A stretch of 64,000 nt of DNA from the NCBI GenBank assembly GCA_020726505.1, contig JAHLEZ010000021.1, positions 744,001 to 808,000 of the forward strand, read 5' to 3'. This stretch comes from Leptodontidium sp. MPI-SDFR-AT-0119. Lineage: Eukaryota; Ascomycota; Leotiomycetes; Helotiales; Leptodontidiaceae. Made by a program: the position numbers and the translations under genes. Positions 1 through 10,625 of this stretch are shown in pieces. Positions within the stretch are counted from its first letter, which is position 1; every line of letters begins with the position of its first letter. The notes beneath the pieces were generated by a model. It had not been told where the DNA came from. It made no database searches and worked only from the letters and a program-made list of their open reading frames with translations.

Positions 1-366
1 AAAGAAGGAAGTATGGATGTCCTGTTTTTATGGTTTATGCAGTGCCGGAGATAGATTGGCGGAACTAAAACCGACTACTACTTAGTGCCGACTTACCTTG
101 GTGCGTCACACAGTGACTTAGGTCCCGGAGTTGAAGATATATGGCGTGTATTGGTAATAACTGTCGTCAAATGGCTTGATGACCTTTAGCAAGGGGATTT
201 ATGTGCAACTGCAAGAGCTGAAGGTAAAATGGCGTCACAGTGCTTCCCATCAACTCATGTGGGGATTTAAACGCTCGTATTAAGGTTATGCGTGGGAATT
301 ACCAGTGAGACAGCGAGATTTATTTCCTATCTCAGAAGCCATGAACATTGACAAGCACGATAGGAT
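1..366. other. Intergenic sequence left of the zinc-finger/hydrolase gene
   Basis: Normal base composition with no RIP signature. I see no convincing coding frame on either strand. It contains the 3' flank of the minus-strand gene that ends at 367. Confidence 0.5.
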
Positions 367-3097
367 TCATATAGTGGCCATACGAGGAGTTTCCTCTCGC
401 GGGGCTGGACTACGACCGTCTCTGTACTGCCACAGCCTACTCAAATCCTTCACTTTAAACCTCCCTATAGGAACAGATCGTCCACCTCGGCTCCTCTGCT
501 TCTCTCTTTCCCTGTTCTCAAAGCCAAATTCTGACTCCAGATCGCCGGCAGAATCTACCAGCTGTGGACTATCTCTCTGGGAGTTTTTCTGGATCACCGG
601 AATAGTTTCCATGACCATAGACGCCTCCGGGCTGTTACCAGGTAGAGGCAGAGGGAATATGGTGTTCATGTAATCTCCATTGAACAAGAACCCCGAGCCT
701 TCAATCTCAAATATCCGCCCTGCGAAGTTTGGATTCGTGACCTCTGATCTTGTCTCCATGCTGGAAGACGTCTCCGTGGAGGAGGTAGAGCGCAATGGAC
801 CAATGAGAGTTGCGATATCCTGGCTCAGTGTGTAATGTTCAATGTGTCCTAGCACTCGAGTTTGGGCAATCGGCGGCCTGACACCGGGAGGTGTACTTTG
901 GTAAGGGTTGTTGAAATGTGTTGAGGCACTCCCAAAGGTATAGATCTCAAGCTTGGAGAAGAGTTCGTGAGGAAGTTCCTGTAAGAGAAGATCCAAAGCA
1001 CGACTGCCTATAATTGCACCCTCGCCGTGTAGGATGAGAAAGATTTTCGCTGTGTGCGGTGAATGAAGTTCTGAACGAAGCGCTTTGTAGCACTCGCGAG
1101 TGCTAGCTGTGACATAACCGAGATGCCTTTGGATTATAGTATGAATAAGGTCAAATAGGACGCCGTAACTAGACGAAATGTTATGAGTCAGTTGTAAGAC
1201 ATGAGGGGAGCTATAATCTTACGTTGAATTGTGAATCCCCGAGATGGGTCGGCCGAAGATTGTGGATAGGCGGTCAATGTTTAATTTCAGCCAATGTTTT
1301 CTATGACAAATTAGTGACATCGAGGCACACGGGCGTATCTTGAACCCACCCTACAAGGGAACCGTTGATAAAAAACCACTTTTCGGAATTGCTGCCGACA
1401 TTTGGATGCCATGATTCTTGGTTTGATGATGTAATCCATGCAGTATTGCCATTGAGCGTTTTCGAGACGAAATTATTTATGAAAAGGAATATCACAATGA
1501 ACAGAACGATGAGCGATGGAGGAAAGAATAACAAGAGAGGTAGCGAAGTCAGAAGAACCAATTGGTTGAAGAAGAGGATAACATGAGCCGCCAAACAAAT
1601 TAGGTTGGCTGCGGTTGGATAGCACTCATGATACGGATCGAGTGGGAGCTTTCGAAGAGGTAGGAAGGTAGTCGGAGATCGCCAGATTGCGACTGCTGAT
1701 ATTTTGATGTCGTTCCAGATCAGTCCAGCAAGAGAAGTTGAGATTTCCGAAGGCAACCCTAGCTCGCCTGTCCATGAGCCGTAAAAATTTACTTTGGGCC
1801 CTTCTGTTCTTGAGTTTTCTAGATTTAGCGACGGCGGATTCTGGATGTTGGTGATGAAACGGTCGATTATCTTCGATTGTTCAAGCATCTGGAGCGACAC
1901 GGACTCCAAATGGGATCCCACATGATTTGCCAGATCAGAGAAATCTCGGCGATTGCAGAATGGGCACTCTCTGAGGTCCACATGAGAACTTCGCTGCTCT
2001 GACATTTGTGCCAGTTCAATGGCGCTGAATGGGTGTGACTGCCGATCGTCGTCGTCAGATTGGCTGTCAGGATCATCCGAATTTGTTCCACCACCGTATT
2101 TTGGGTGACTTGAAGACACATGACTCAAAAAGTCTTGTTTTGTTTCGAATAATTCGTGGCAGAGGCGGCAGACCCATTTGGTATCGACCGTGTGGAATCT
2201 TTTCTCGTGTTCCTCCCAATCATCCCTCGTAAACATTTGGTATGCTTGAGAGCAATTTCCAAATGTGCACACGTACGGCTCCAGATCTGTCAAGAGATGT
2301 TTCCTGTTTTTGACTCAGCGTAGTGACCTTTCTCCAGGAGTGTAATGCACGGTACGCACCTATCGTTATATCGCCTATTCCTCGCGTCAGGCTTGACGCA
2401 AAGCGGACAGTGGTCAAACTTCGACACGAAGAATTCAGCCAATTCAATCACCCCCCTTAGTTACGTCAGATCAGAAGAGAAGACTGAAAAGTATATCACG
2501 ACTCGACTGTATTACTCACAAGCCCTCGTGGTTCCCGATCTCTAAGCCACTATCATGTTTCCGAACCGTTACAGCTTTGTCTTTGTGGAGCTCTCCAATC
2601 TCTCTCTTGCGCATCCAGAAAATAATGCCAATGCGTCTTTTAAGGCTGTCTGCAGCACCTTCAAGAATTTTCGAGGCGAACTCGATGTCTGATGCTGCAC
2701 CATTTCTTATATTGGCTTCGCTGAGAAGGTTGATATTATCTGATGGCAGTGGATTCCTCAGGTCAGAGGACAAGCACAGCAACTCGTAGATCTTTGCTCC
2801 GGCTTGTTCATTCACCATTGATTTGCCTGTGGCCTCGACCGACCTCGGATCCGGAGTTGGTTTTCCACTGATATAGTCGTCAAAAAGAGCCTGCTCAAGC
2901 GACTGGAGTTGAGATAAAAGCAATTGCCGTAAAGACTTGGATCTCCTGAGTTTGCGATCCAACCCCCCAGCAGCGACATCGAATTCGGTGGCCCAGCATT
3001 GAAAGTCCTCAGTATCTAAAGAGACTCTTTGGAGAAGGTCCATACACTCACGATACTGATGAGCTATCAGGGGTTCTTGGGGTTCGTTGACGTCCAT
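367..3097 (-). CDS. C2H2 zinc-finger / membrane / alpha-beta-hydrolase-like fusion protein, five exons
   Basis: Exons on the minus strand are 3097-2520, 2455-2360, 2303-1350, 1300-1223 and 1168-367, giving 2508 nt and 835 residues. All four introns (64, 56, 49 and 54 nt) have GT donors (GTGAGT, GTGCGT, GTGGGT, GTAAGA) and AG acceptors, and all split a codon after its second base. Residues 1-192 are helical with no recognised domain. Cys/His pairs follow at C209/C212, C237/C242 with H257/H262, C270/C273 with H286/H291, and C338/C341 with H352/H356. A strongly hydrophobic stretch at about 458-505 suggests two membrane helices. The C-terminal part (about 530-700) resembles a fungal hydrolase-like family: FINGSLVG, HWLKLNIDRLS, FLILHGEGA, KLEIYTFGSA. 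The expected nucleophile-elbow serine is not seen in HGEGA (616-620), so catalysis is doubtful. Function is unknown. The start is the first ATG of an open exon. Confidence 0.8.
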
Positions 3098-3448
3098 ACC
3101 GAGTGTACAATAATGTCAAATATTGAGTGCAAAGTTTTGCTCAGAATAAATCTGGATGTTGTGTTTTCTTTTTTGGGAAGAAAGGAGAGGTTATCGTTTG
3201 CCTAGCAGCTAAGGGATAGCTGAACCCTTTTGTGGCGAGATTCGCAGTTTATTGGTTTACCAGCCTCATACATCTATAACACTCATGCAACCCATCGGAC
3301 TTAATTCAAGCCACAATTCGTTCGTGCCTTCCCAAGTTCAGGTTCATATCCTTCCCGCCGTCAATATTTTGACATTCTTGTTATTCTTATCCTCACGTTA
3401 ATCACTTGAAAGCTGTTCCTTAGAGAAAAAAAAAATTTGTCCCTCGCC
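3098..3448. promoter_or_regulatory. Shared divergent promoter region
   Basis: These 351 bases separate the start codons of two genes transcribed away from each other. A pyrimidine-rich stretch lies at about 3355-3425 upstream of the plus-strand gene, as is common in fungal promoters, and a TATA-like CTATAA lies near 3273. No specific operator can be named. Confidence 0.45.
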
Positions 3449-5063
3449 ATGCTCACAGGTATTGAGATTGCCGGCATTGTGCTCGCAACTTTGCCTTTGG
3501 TGATTACAGCTATTCAAGAGCGAGAAACTGGCGTACGAGCCCTTGATTCCCTCATTTTCTCAAAATCAAAGCGAAACAAGGATCTGGAGATTCTGAGCGA
3601 CCAGCGGCTTCGATTTCGCCACTTTTGTAGTCGTCTTCTGTGCGAGGTGGGAATTGAAAATGTTGCAGACTACTTGGACGTCGATCAGCGAACTCAATCC
3701 ATGTGGGCTCAGCGAGATTTCAAGAACAGGTTTTTGAAGAGACTCGAAGGAAGTTACGACAATTTTGACAGAAAGATGAGCGAAGTCAAGAAGAGAGTCA
3801 TCCGAATTGATGAGTACACCAGTAAGCCATCGCTTTTGCTGCATCCTGGATTTTGTCTAACTGCGGACAGAGACGAACTATGCCTACTTTATTATGAAAA
3901 GCTCAGCAAATCGCAGAGACGTAATCCAGCTTCGGGAATGTATCGACATGCTTCGAGAATTTGCAATTGATCTCCCGTATGTCCAACTCAGACCAAGCAT
4001 TCAAGATCAAATCCCCGCAAAACTCGACAGCCTAAATAACCGGGCTAAAGTCCTCCATCGTTGCATCAAAAGACTGTGGGGCTGTGAGTGCATGAAAAAT
4101 CATGAACTCTACGTCATGGTATCATCTGAGGTCGATGACGAGTCTTTGAGCCTCATGTTTGAATCGGACAGTGCACACAAGGAACCGGGTTTGGAGCACC
4201 AACAGTGGACTTCGCAATGGTCGTTGCTAGAGAAAGATAAATTGCAAGCTGAAGACAGGGAGCTGTAAGTTGATCTACAACCGCTCTTATGAGATGAATG
4301 TACTGAAATAAGCAGCCAACAATCAAAGAACTTGTGTGAAAGGCTGGGCAGCTTTGCAAGTGAGAAGATCGAGACTCGCCAACACATCTTAAGCCTAGAT
4401 GTGGATGAACAACAACTACAACTATACACGGACATTGATCGATCCACCGACGCAAGCCTAATTACCCTACAGCAGGAATTGACTCGAAGGGAGGGGGACA
4501 TTCGCATGTATGCTTCGAGTTATCTCAGGGTGACAGATTGCGTCACACTAGGAATACTTCTCCTTACGGGGATATTGCGATACCACTGGACGCCATGGTT
4601 ACCAGAGTTGTGGACCAGCGACGACATATACTTCGTTCGGCGGGGAATAAATCTATCACGCTCAGCCTTAAAATCGCCACTTTTAAGATCCGGCTTCCAA
4701 GACAAGCCGAGCACGGGAAAAGACTTGACATCCAGTGAGATATTTTTTGAAGTCGGAATCATTCTCCTGGAGATAGTTCATGGCAATGCGTTTTCTTGCT
4801 TGATGACTGGGCGAGAGAGGACAGGGGCTGCACAAGATGACTCTGAAGATCGTTTAATGTGGAGAACACGAGCAGCTTGGAGACTTTTCAAGGACATTCC
4901 GGCTTATATGTGCTTAAAGAGCTACAAAGAAGTGACGGAGCGCTGCTTGAAGAACCAATTTGTCGATGATGTGGGCAAGGATCTATCAGATTCGAAGTTT
5001 CGAGGAGCGGTATATTCGAAAGCAGTGACGCCTTTACTTGAAGATTTGGCGAGGGTGGGGTAA
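3449..5063 (+). CDS. DUF7580-type fungal protein, three exons
   Basis: Exons are 3449-3821, 3871-4264 and 4316-5063 (1515 nt, 504 residues). Intron 1 (49 nt) runs GTAAGC to ACAG with a CTAAC branch site; intron 2 (51 nt) runs GTAAGT to GCAG. The N-terminus (GIEIAGIVLATLPLVITAIQ) is the hydrophobic helix typical of this family. The C-terminal third carries family-like motifs: TPWLPELWTSDDIYF, then EIFFEVGIILLEIVHG, ending near AVTPLLEDLA. These proteins are widespread in Pezizomycotina, often in expanded families, and have no established biochemical role. I chose the ATG at 3449 because the open frame upstream has only a TTG. It is divergent from the zinc-finger fusion gene. Composition is normal and the frame is intact, so it is probably functional. 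Confidence 0.8.
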
Positions 5064-5945
5064 TGACCTACATTTATATTCTGTTCTTTGCAGTGGGTCA
5101 TGACCTAAAAGAATTCACATGAGGCTAGTCGGTGGTCAGTTCTATGTCAACTGAGACATTGTTCGATTTGATCTCTTATCAATTACAGAGAACCAAGGAG
5201 AATTAGACATCTCGTCCACACTGGCATACACAAGCCTCATATCAGTTGCTTGGCAATGAGGTTAGTGACTATTGACTACTGACGAATACCTGCTATTGTA
5301 CTGTTTTCCTTCTTTTTTTGGCCTCCCTTGCTTCTATTTCGGTTACACTAATTAATTCAAGATGAAGGCAAACCAAGAAGAGGCAGCTCTTTAAAGAGTT
5401 ATGGGATTCGTTCCGTTTGTGAAATTCATAATCTTAGCATCGCAGACGCCAAGATGCAAAATAAGCGAGCCCCTGTCTTTGAGACCTCTTCATGACATTT
5501 AAGGCAAAAAACCAAAAACGCTTCAAAGCACTAAACCCCGTGAAAGATTTCCCATCTGCAATAAAATTCGGAGACATACTCTAGCCTGACTATCAAGACT
5601 TGAAACGAAGGTCAACACGTCGTTTTTCATCTTGCAGACCGTGCCGTTGGTTTGTACAAATTGTGTTGAATAAGTCATTATTTGAATTGCGAAGGAGAAA
5701 GCTTTTAGAACAAGTTTGAGTTTAGTTTCTAGAGAGGTCGTTATGACAACTAGTCTCACATGCGACAACGCTCCATGGGCACGTATTTGACTAGGAAATA
5801 TGCCCGAGGGCAAAAAGCACCCATGGGTCCGGATTTCATTGACCACTTGGTATGCGGAGAGAAAATTGCACGGTGAGGGTAACGAGGGTCAAGCTGGCAC
5901 CCTGTCTGCTCTAGATAACCGAAACATATATCTACGTGAGTATGC
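5064..5945. other. Intergenic sequence between the DUF7580 gene and the first RIP block
   Basis: Normal composition. Open frames on the minus strand (5523-5846 and 5756-5947) have no recognisable domain and no support. The composition changes abruptly near 5945, where CpA and TpG become rare. Confidence 0.5.
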
Positions 5946-6602
5946 ATTCTACTCTTCGATGGCTATCTCTTAGTCGTCCCTTTACTACGATCCTTAATAT
6001 TAATTTACATTAACTTTATAATCTAGGACCCGACGCTTACTATTTACTAGCGTAATACGGGTTTAACTTCTTTTTAACTTATAAAGCAGTTACATGAGTT
6101 ATTTTTGTATTACTATTACGTTTAATTATATAAGCTAGATTATACTTAAAGATGTTCTTTCCCTTAGCGATTTTTTCCGAGTTAAGGTGCTTGACTTTAT
6201 TATTAGCGACTGCTGTGTATTAGATATTCTTCTAGCGCGCTGCGTCTGCTAAAGTTGAAATAATTTTCCTTACAACGTCTTGGATTTGTTACTATTACTC
6301 CGGGTACCTAATATCGTTTGGTTTAGATTTAAGATAAGTCTAAGTAAGTATAACGAGATAAGCCCGGATGTAACCGTTCTCGATAAGTCTTACGTCTAGT
6401 CTCGGGTAAAACCTCCCTTTATCTTTTAATACGTTAATTACTATACTTCGGAATAATTAAGTATCCGTTTTAGGCTTTGCCGTCGGCTATCTCTTATTAG
6501 GCGCAAAAGATACATTTTCCTACTAGCGGGTAATATAGACACCTTTCCGGCTGATGATAATACATAGTAGTGCAACCTTTTAGGTGTGCCGTTCCCGTAC
6601 TG
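5946..6602. repeat. Unclassified RIP-degraded repeat
   Basis: The sequence has the same TpA-rich, CpA-poor character as the transposons to its right but lies outside the Fot1 terminal repeat. No terminal repeats, LTR pair or protein motif could be recognised on either strand. It may be the end of an older element into which the Fot1 copy jumped, or spread of RIP from the neighbouring repeat. Confidence 0.4.
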
Positions 6603-6604
6603 TA

Positions 6605-6640
6605 AGTCCCCACCCCCCCTTCCGCGTACCTCGCTTAGTA
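6605..6640. repeat. Left terminal inverted repeat of the Fot1/Pogo element
   Basis: AGTCCCCACC, a C run, then TTCCGCGTACC corresponds in inverted orientation to the sequence before 32114 (CGCGGAA, a G run, TTGGGGACT). The C run differs in length between the two ends. Confidence 0.8.
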
Positions 6641-6722
6641 CACCGCTTTTTTACTTACTTATTTTTAATAATTAATAACTATCTTATTTCTTTATTAATT
6701 TTCTTTATTTTTAGAATATTAA

Positions 6723-6864
6723 TTAAGACGGTTATTGTGCCGAAATACACCGAAGACGACATAGTTCTAGCTCTTGAGGCGATCGAAAACGGCAAGTCCT
6801 TACGATAGGCCGCAAAAGAATGGGGCATATTAGAGTCCACCCTCCGAGGCCGATATCATAATAC
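6723..6864 (+). pseudogene. Fot1/Pogo transposase, N-terminal part
   Basis: The frame reads PKYTEDDIVLALEAIENGKS, then LR-stop-AAKEWGI and STLRGRYHNT. This is the helix-turn-helix DNA-binding start typical of Pogo/Fot1 transposases (SLRxAAxxWGxxxSTLxxR). The stop replaces a Gln codon (CAG to TAG), as RIP does. The frame is broken at 6864 by the family C solo LTR and resumes at 7138 with TTTR followed by two TAA codons in place of Gln. Confidence 0.8.
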
Positions 6865-7137
6865 TGTGGTGGGTAGCTCCTTTGTCACCTGACCGGATAA
6901 GCTCTTTCCACATAAAAGAGCTCAACACTTGAAAACAACTCAAGAAGCAAGAACTTTTCATAGATATTATCTAATACACTTTTTTCTCCTCCCCTCCCTC
7001 GACTTTTCATGTTCTTTAGATATGTATTATCTTTAGATTTGATCGATCCGCGATTTCCTACACCTAGAATCTCTCCCGTACCTCACTACATGCTACCTCT
7101 CTTATTGTGTGGTTTATTGGGCTTTATCCCTCCCACA
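6865..7137 (+). repeat. Solo LTR of Gypsy family C
   Basis: The sequence starts TGTGGTGGG, ends TCCCTCCCACA, and matches both LTRs of the element at 42289-54357 along its length, apart from a 12-bp deletion near the start (273 versus 285 bp). The 4-bp ATAC occurs on both sides (6861-6864 and 7138-7141). No internal element sequence is present, so it most likely arose by recombination between two LTRs. It splits the transposase N-terminus. Confidence 0.85.
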
Positions 7138-7976
7138 ATACAACCACCCGTTAATAAGCTGCTAGTCATTTGCAAAGGCTACCTATAATGTTAAAAGAGC
7201 GTCTTACATACTAGATTTTGACTTAGGAAACATTGGGATTTAGTGTTACTCATGCGTAAGTACGACTTTTTGGGAACCGACTTTACGTACTTTAAGAAGA
7301 CCTTGCACTACTCGGAAAACGATAGGTATAATAGTTTTTTAAGCGGAATCTTATTCTTAATATTAAGAAGTAGTATTTTATTAATTTTGTACGTATTAAT
7401 AATGTAACTACTAATGTTATTAAGCCTTAGTTTCACAAATTAGAGGTTCCAGTCATTAAGACTATTTTACCTGGAAATCGATGGAATATAAATAAAGCAG
7501 GAATTATAGAAGGTTTTAGAGTTAATGACTTAGTTATTAAGTATATAAAACGGCGTTTTATTTAGCGGAAACAACTTAGTTCTCGGAATTAGACCTTATT
7601 TATTAAGTATATTGTTAAGCGGCCATTAGGGCCAGCTTTCGTTATGAAGCCTAAGGCTTCTAAGGCATGAACCAAACTGCCTCTAGGGTAGTATAAGAGG
7701 TCTTGCCTGGTTGTATTTTAGAAAGAAATTGAAGACTTTTTCCACCTTACTTTGAAGACCTAGTGCCCGAAGGGCTTAGTCCTTGGTGCTCTGCACTTTA
7801 TTCTAGAGCTTTTGTTTATGCTCACTTTACAATATCTCTATAATAAGCAGGAAAACGACTCTACTTGTAATATATAAGGGAAAATCAGTTTAATAATAAT
7901 AATTTCTAGTAAATCTTAACAAATTTAAGTCCTAGTTATTTACAATAACAAAAAATGAGTAGACAAACGATGTTAC
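7138..7976 (+). pseudogene. Fot1/Pogo transposase, central part
   Basis: Recognisable pieces include LKERLTYWILTQETLGFSVT, NRWNMNEAGIMEGF and KQLSSRN. The first catalytic Asp of the DDE triad, expected in NMDE, reads Asn here (NMNE), a G-to-A change of the type RIP makes. Several in-frame TAG/TAA codons replace Gln. The piece is interrupted by element A1 at 7976/7977 and continues at 22250. Confidence 0.75.
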
Positions 7977-8278
7977 TGTTACGACCTACGATGCGCCTCG
8001 TATTCTAACCGACACTGGCTCGTAGTATCGCTGGCTATGCGACGACGCTAGGCCTAATAGGGAAGACTAAGTGGCGAGCCTGCGACATGTTGACGTGAAT
8101 GGCACTCGACTACGCTAGGCCTCATTAGGAGGGTCCTTTATATATATATTCTTAAGCCCTCCCTTACGGAGAGCTCTCCTTTCCTCCTTGTCTTTTCTTC
8201 TCGATTCTAAGCGTAGCTAGGGGCCTAAATACAAAGCTAAAGTCTACTCGCCGTATTAACTTCTTATTAGCCGTAACA
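7977..8278 (+). repeat. 5' LTR of A1
   Basis: 302 bp from TGTTACGACC to GCCGTAACA; it matches 21943-22244 and, inverted, 41227-41528 and 59595-59896. Differences between copies are mainly C/T and G/A. Confidence 0.9.
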
Positions 8279-8536
8279 TAAGAAAAGACTAGTACCCTTT
8301 CGTTATAAAGCGTTATATCTTACTTAGTCTTACGCCTTGTCGACTTACTCTTATAGTAAGTTAATAATAAGCCTTAATACCTTAGCTTATTCGATAAATA
8401 AGTACCTCTTTGCCCTCGTAGTAGATTATCCTAGAGAAAGTTAAATATTCTCTCGCGATCAACTTGCCTTGCCGTAACTTGACGCGCGCCTTATTTCGAA
8501 CGAATGTCTGATTAATAAATCGATTAACAACCTCAA

Positions 8537-9107
8537 ATATAAACACCCCTTAACCTTACCTTATTACTACTGCCGACCTCTTCCCCTCGTCGGCGGAGCT
8601 CTAGAGAAAGAAGTGCCCTTGTACGGCTAGGCTTTACTGACACTACCTTTATCCCTTTAGTAGAGACCCTCTCGAAGGAGCCGGAGAGCTTTAACGGATT
8701 CGACTCAGACCTAGAGGACAAACCCTAGCGTTTCTTTAACACATCGCTAGAGTTTATTAATATAAAGGGCCTTACCCCCGCTTAACAAGCTAGGGTAAAT
8801 CAGCTAATTAAGGACTCCGTTAGCTCTATTGTCGCCGCCGCTATTACCTAGGCCCTCACTTAATATACTATTAATAACCCCTGTCAAGAGACTCGTACTC
8901 CCTCCCCTTCTTTCGACCGGTTAACCCGTGCTCTTATAGTTAACCTCTAGCCAACCGCCGACTATTACTTGCCGAAGCTAGACATGTCGATTTTAGTAGT
9001 GAAGCCTTCTAAGGTCAAGTACCCCCGACTCCCCTTTAGCGATTATAAGAAAGATATTAAATATAATACTTAGAAGATAGAAATAAAGCTATTCTTAAAA
9101 AAGTACT
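8537..9107 (+). pseudogene. A1 gag, 5' part
   Basis: The likely start codon now reads ATA (8537-8539), consistent with ATG changed by RIP. The frame gives FTDTTFIPLVETL and GLTPA, then QARVNQLIKDSVSS and YYLPKLDMSILVVKPSKVKY; A2 encodes near-identical segments from 59334 on the minus strand. The frame is cut at 9107 by Copia B and continues after 16628. Confidence 0.7.
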
Positions 9108-9304
9108 TGTCGTGCAAGAGCACGCCTAGAGGCTCCACAGAGGCGTATTTGACGTATTATTGAGGTATGCGCAGTACTGTAATTGATTGTTGTATTCTCT
9201 ACGTATAGTCTATTTAAGTTCCCTGAATATAGAGGTCGCGGGCGCTTTGGCTATAGTGCCTTTAATTGGGCTCGCTTAGCCGGCCTACTATAACCTACAC
9301 GACA
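9108..9304 (-). repeat. 3' LTR of Copia B
   Basis: 197 bp. It differs from the partner at 16427-16623 at about 11 positions, all of them C/T or G/A transitions by my count. Confidence 0.88.
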
Positions 9305-9320
9305 CACCCCCTCGCTAAGG
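9305..9320 (-). promoter_or_regulatory. Polypurine tract of Copia B
   Basis: On the minus strand the sequence immediately before the 3' LTR reads AGCGAGGGGGTG, suitable as the plus-strand DNA primer of a retrotransposon oriented minus. Confidence 0.6.
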
Positions 9321-9536
9321 ACAATACTAAGCTTTAGCGAAGTAAATAAGTGCTTAACAAACATAATAGACAATAGGAAATCGACATATAATATATAACT
9401 AATAATATAAAAGCGATAGACAGTAAGGGAAAATAATAAGTAGTAGCTAAAGTAAACATATTAAACGTCTAAACGAGAGTATATAGATAATTACTCCCCT
9501 ATTGTAACTTCCTTTTATAAGTATATTAAATTCAAA

Positions 9537-10394
9537 ATGGGTCGTGTCTCCGCCGCCAAGTTAGCCGCCCGCGCCTCTCGGCGCTCTAACCTCGCCGCTA
9601 CTTGCGTAATAAAGAAGGTACGTTTCCCTTATATTTTACTAATTTAAGATTAGTTCTGACGTTATTTAAGTCAAAAAGTTAAAAAGTTAAGTGAGTTAAA
9701 GTATACTAACTAGCTATAACAGTCTGCCGCCGCTCCTTGCTGCCGCACCCCCTCTCCTGCGCCCCCTCTTGCCGCCCCTACTACCCCCTCTCGCCGCCGC
9801 GCTAAGGCAGGTGCTAATAGGGAGGTCCCTTACTTAGTATGCGTTAAAGCTGCCTTAAAAGGTGACCTCCCTATTAGTATTTATTAAGATGCCGCTAGCT
9901 TAACTCGGTGCCTTTAGTATTACAGTTAGAATCATAGTTGCGCCGGTCTTATTAAGCCTACTATTGTAGTAGCTTTTACCGCCTTTTTAGAGGAGAAGCG
10001 TGGTACCTCGCGTACCCGCGTAAGTTTGACTTTAGTTCTTGTGGTTTTGAGTTTAACTAACTCTAAGTAATAGTTGAAATCCCTCTGGGCCGCGGTTTAT
10101 AAGGCTCTTATTACTCTTAATATATTTATTCCGTATTTATAACAGCTTCAAAGAGACTGACTTTAGTTGTCTAGCCACTGCCGCCCCCGCCGCTGCCCTT
10201 ACTCCTACCCCCGCCCCCCGCCTAATCCTCTTACCCGTTCGGGTTAGTGCTAATACTAGTGCTGTTAGTGCTGGTGCTAGTGCTAGTGCTGGTGCTAGTG
10301 CTGCTGCTGCTGCTAATAGTGCTGTCGGTGTGGCCGCCCGCCGCCGCCGTATCAAGGAGTTACTGGTGGAGCTAGTAGACTTATTAGTAGTTTA
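9537..10394 (+). pseudogene. Extra spliced reading frame antisense to Copia B, function unknown
   Basis: An ATG at 9537 opens a basic, Ala-rich exon (9537-9617, starting MGRVSAAKLAARASRR). A 105-nt intron follows with a GTACGT donor, a perfect TACTAAC branch site and a CAG acceptor at 9722. Exon 2 (9723-10019) starts SAAAPCCRTPSPAPP, includes RRRAKAG, KAALKGDLPISIY and VAFTAFLEEKRGTS, and has three TAA/TAG codons where Gln is likely. A second intron (10020-10073) has a GTAAGT donor, a TAACTAAC branch site and a TAG acceptor. A further frame to about 10394 is Ala/Ser-rich (GCT/AGT repeats) and ends in VAARRRRIKELLVELVDLL; its join to exon 2 is not resolved. The Ala-rich exon starts are C-rich and look less RIP-altered than their surroundings. 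The frame lies between the pol stop and the 3' LTR, opposite to pol. I recognise no family. Confidence 0.45.
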
Positions 10395-10625
10395 ATTCGC
10401 GACTTAATAGCGGCTTAAGAACGTGCCCCTTTAGAGTTATAGTTTACTACCTTATAAGTAGCTTAAGAACGGGCCCTTATATACTTACTTTGCGTTAGTT
10501 TAGTTGTAACTTTAGTTAAAATAGAATTCCTGCCCTTTAATAACTTAAAAAGAACGTACTTAACGTAATTATGTTACTTTAAAAAATATAAAGGAAAACA
10601 AAAGAGTGTATTTTATAGTAAGGTA

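Noticed and set aside
305..673. Plus-strand open frame of 122 codons
   Set aside because: Antisense to the last exon of the zinc-finger/hydrolase gene, whose frame is supported by splice sites and motifs.
4109..4507. Minus-strand Ser/Cys-rich open frame
   Set aside because: Antisense shadow of the DUF7580 gene, spanning its second intron.
5523..5947. Minus-strand frames that could be a small gene
   Set aside because: No start context, intron or recognisable motif; two short overlapping frames are expected by chance.
9721..9850. C-rich block as a separate foreign insertion
   Set aside because: No terminal repeats or target duplication bound it; it lies fully inside Copia B and is better explained as an exon of the antisense frame.
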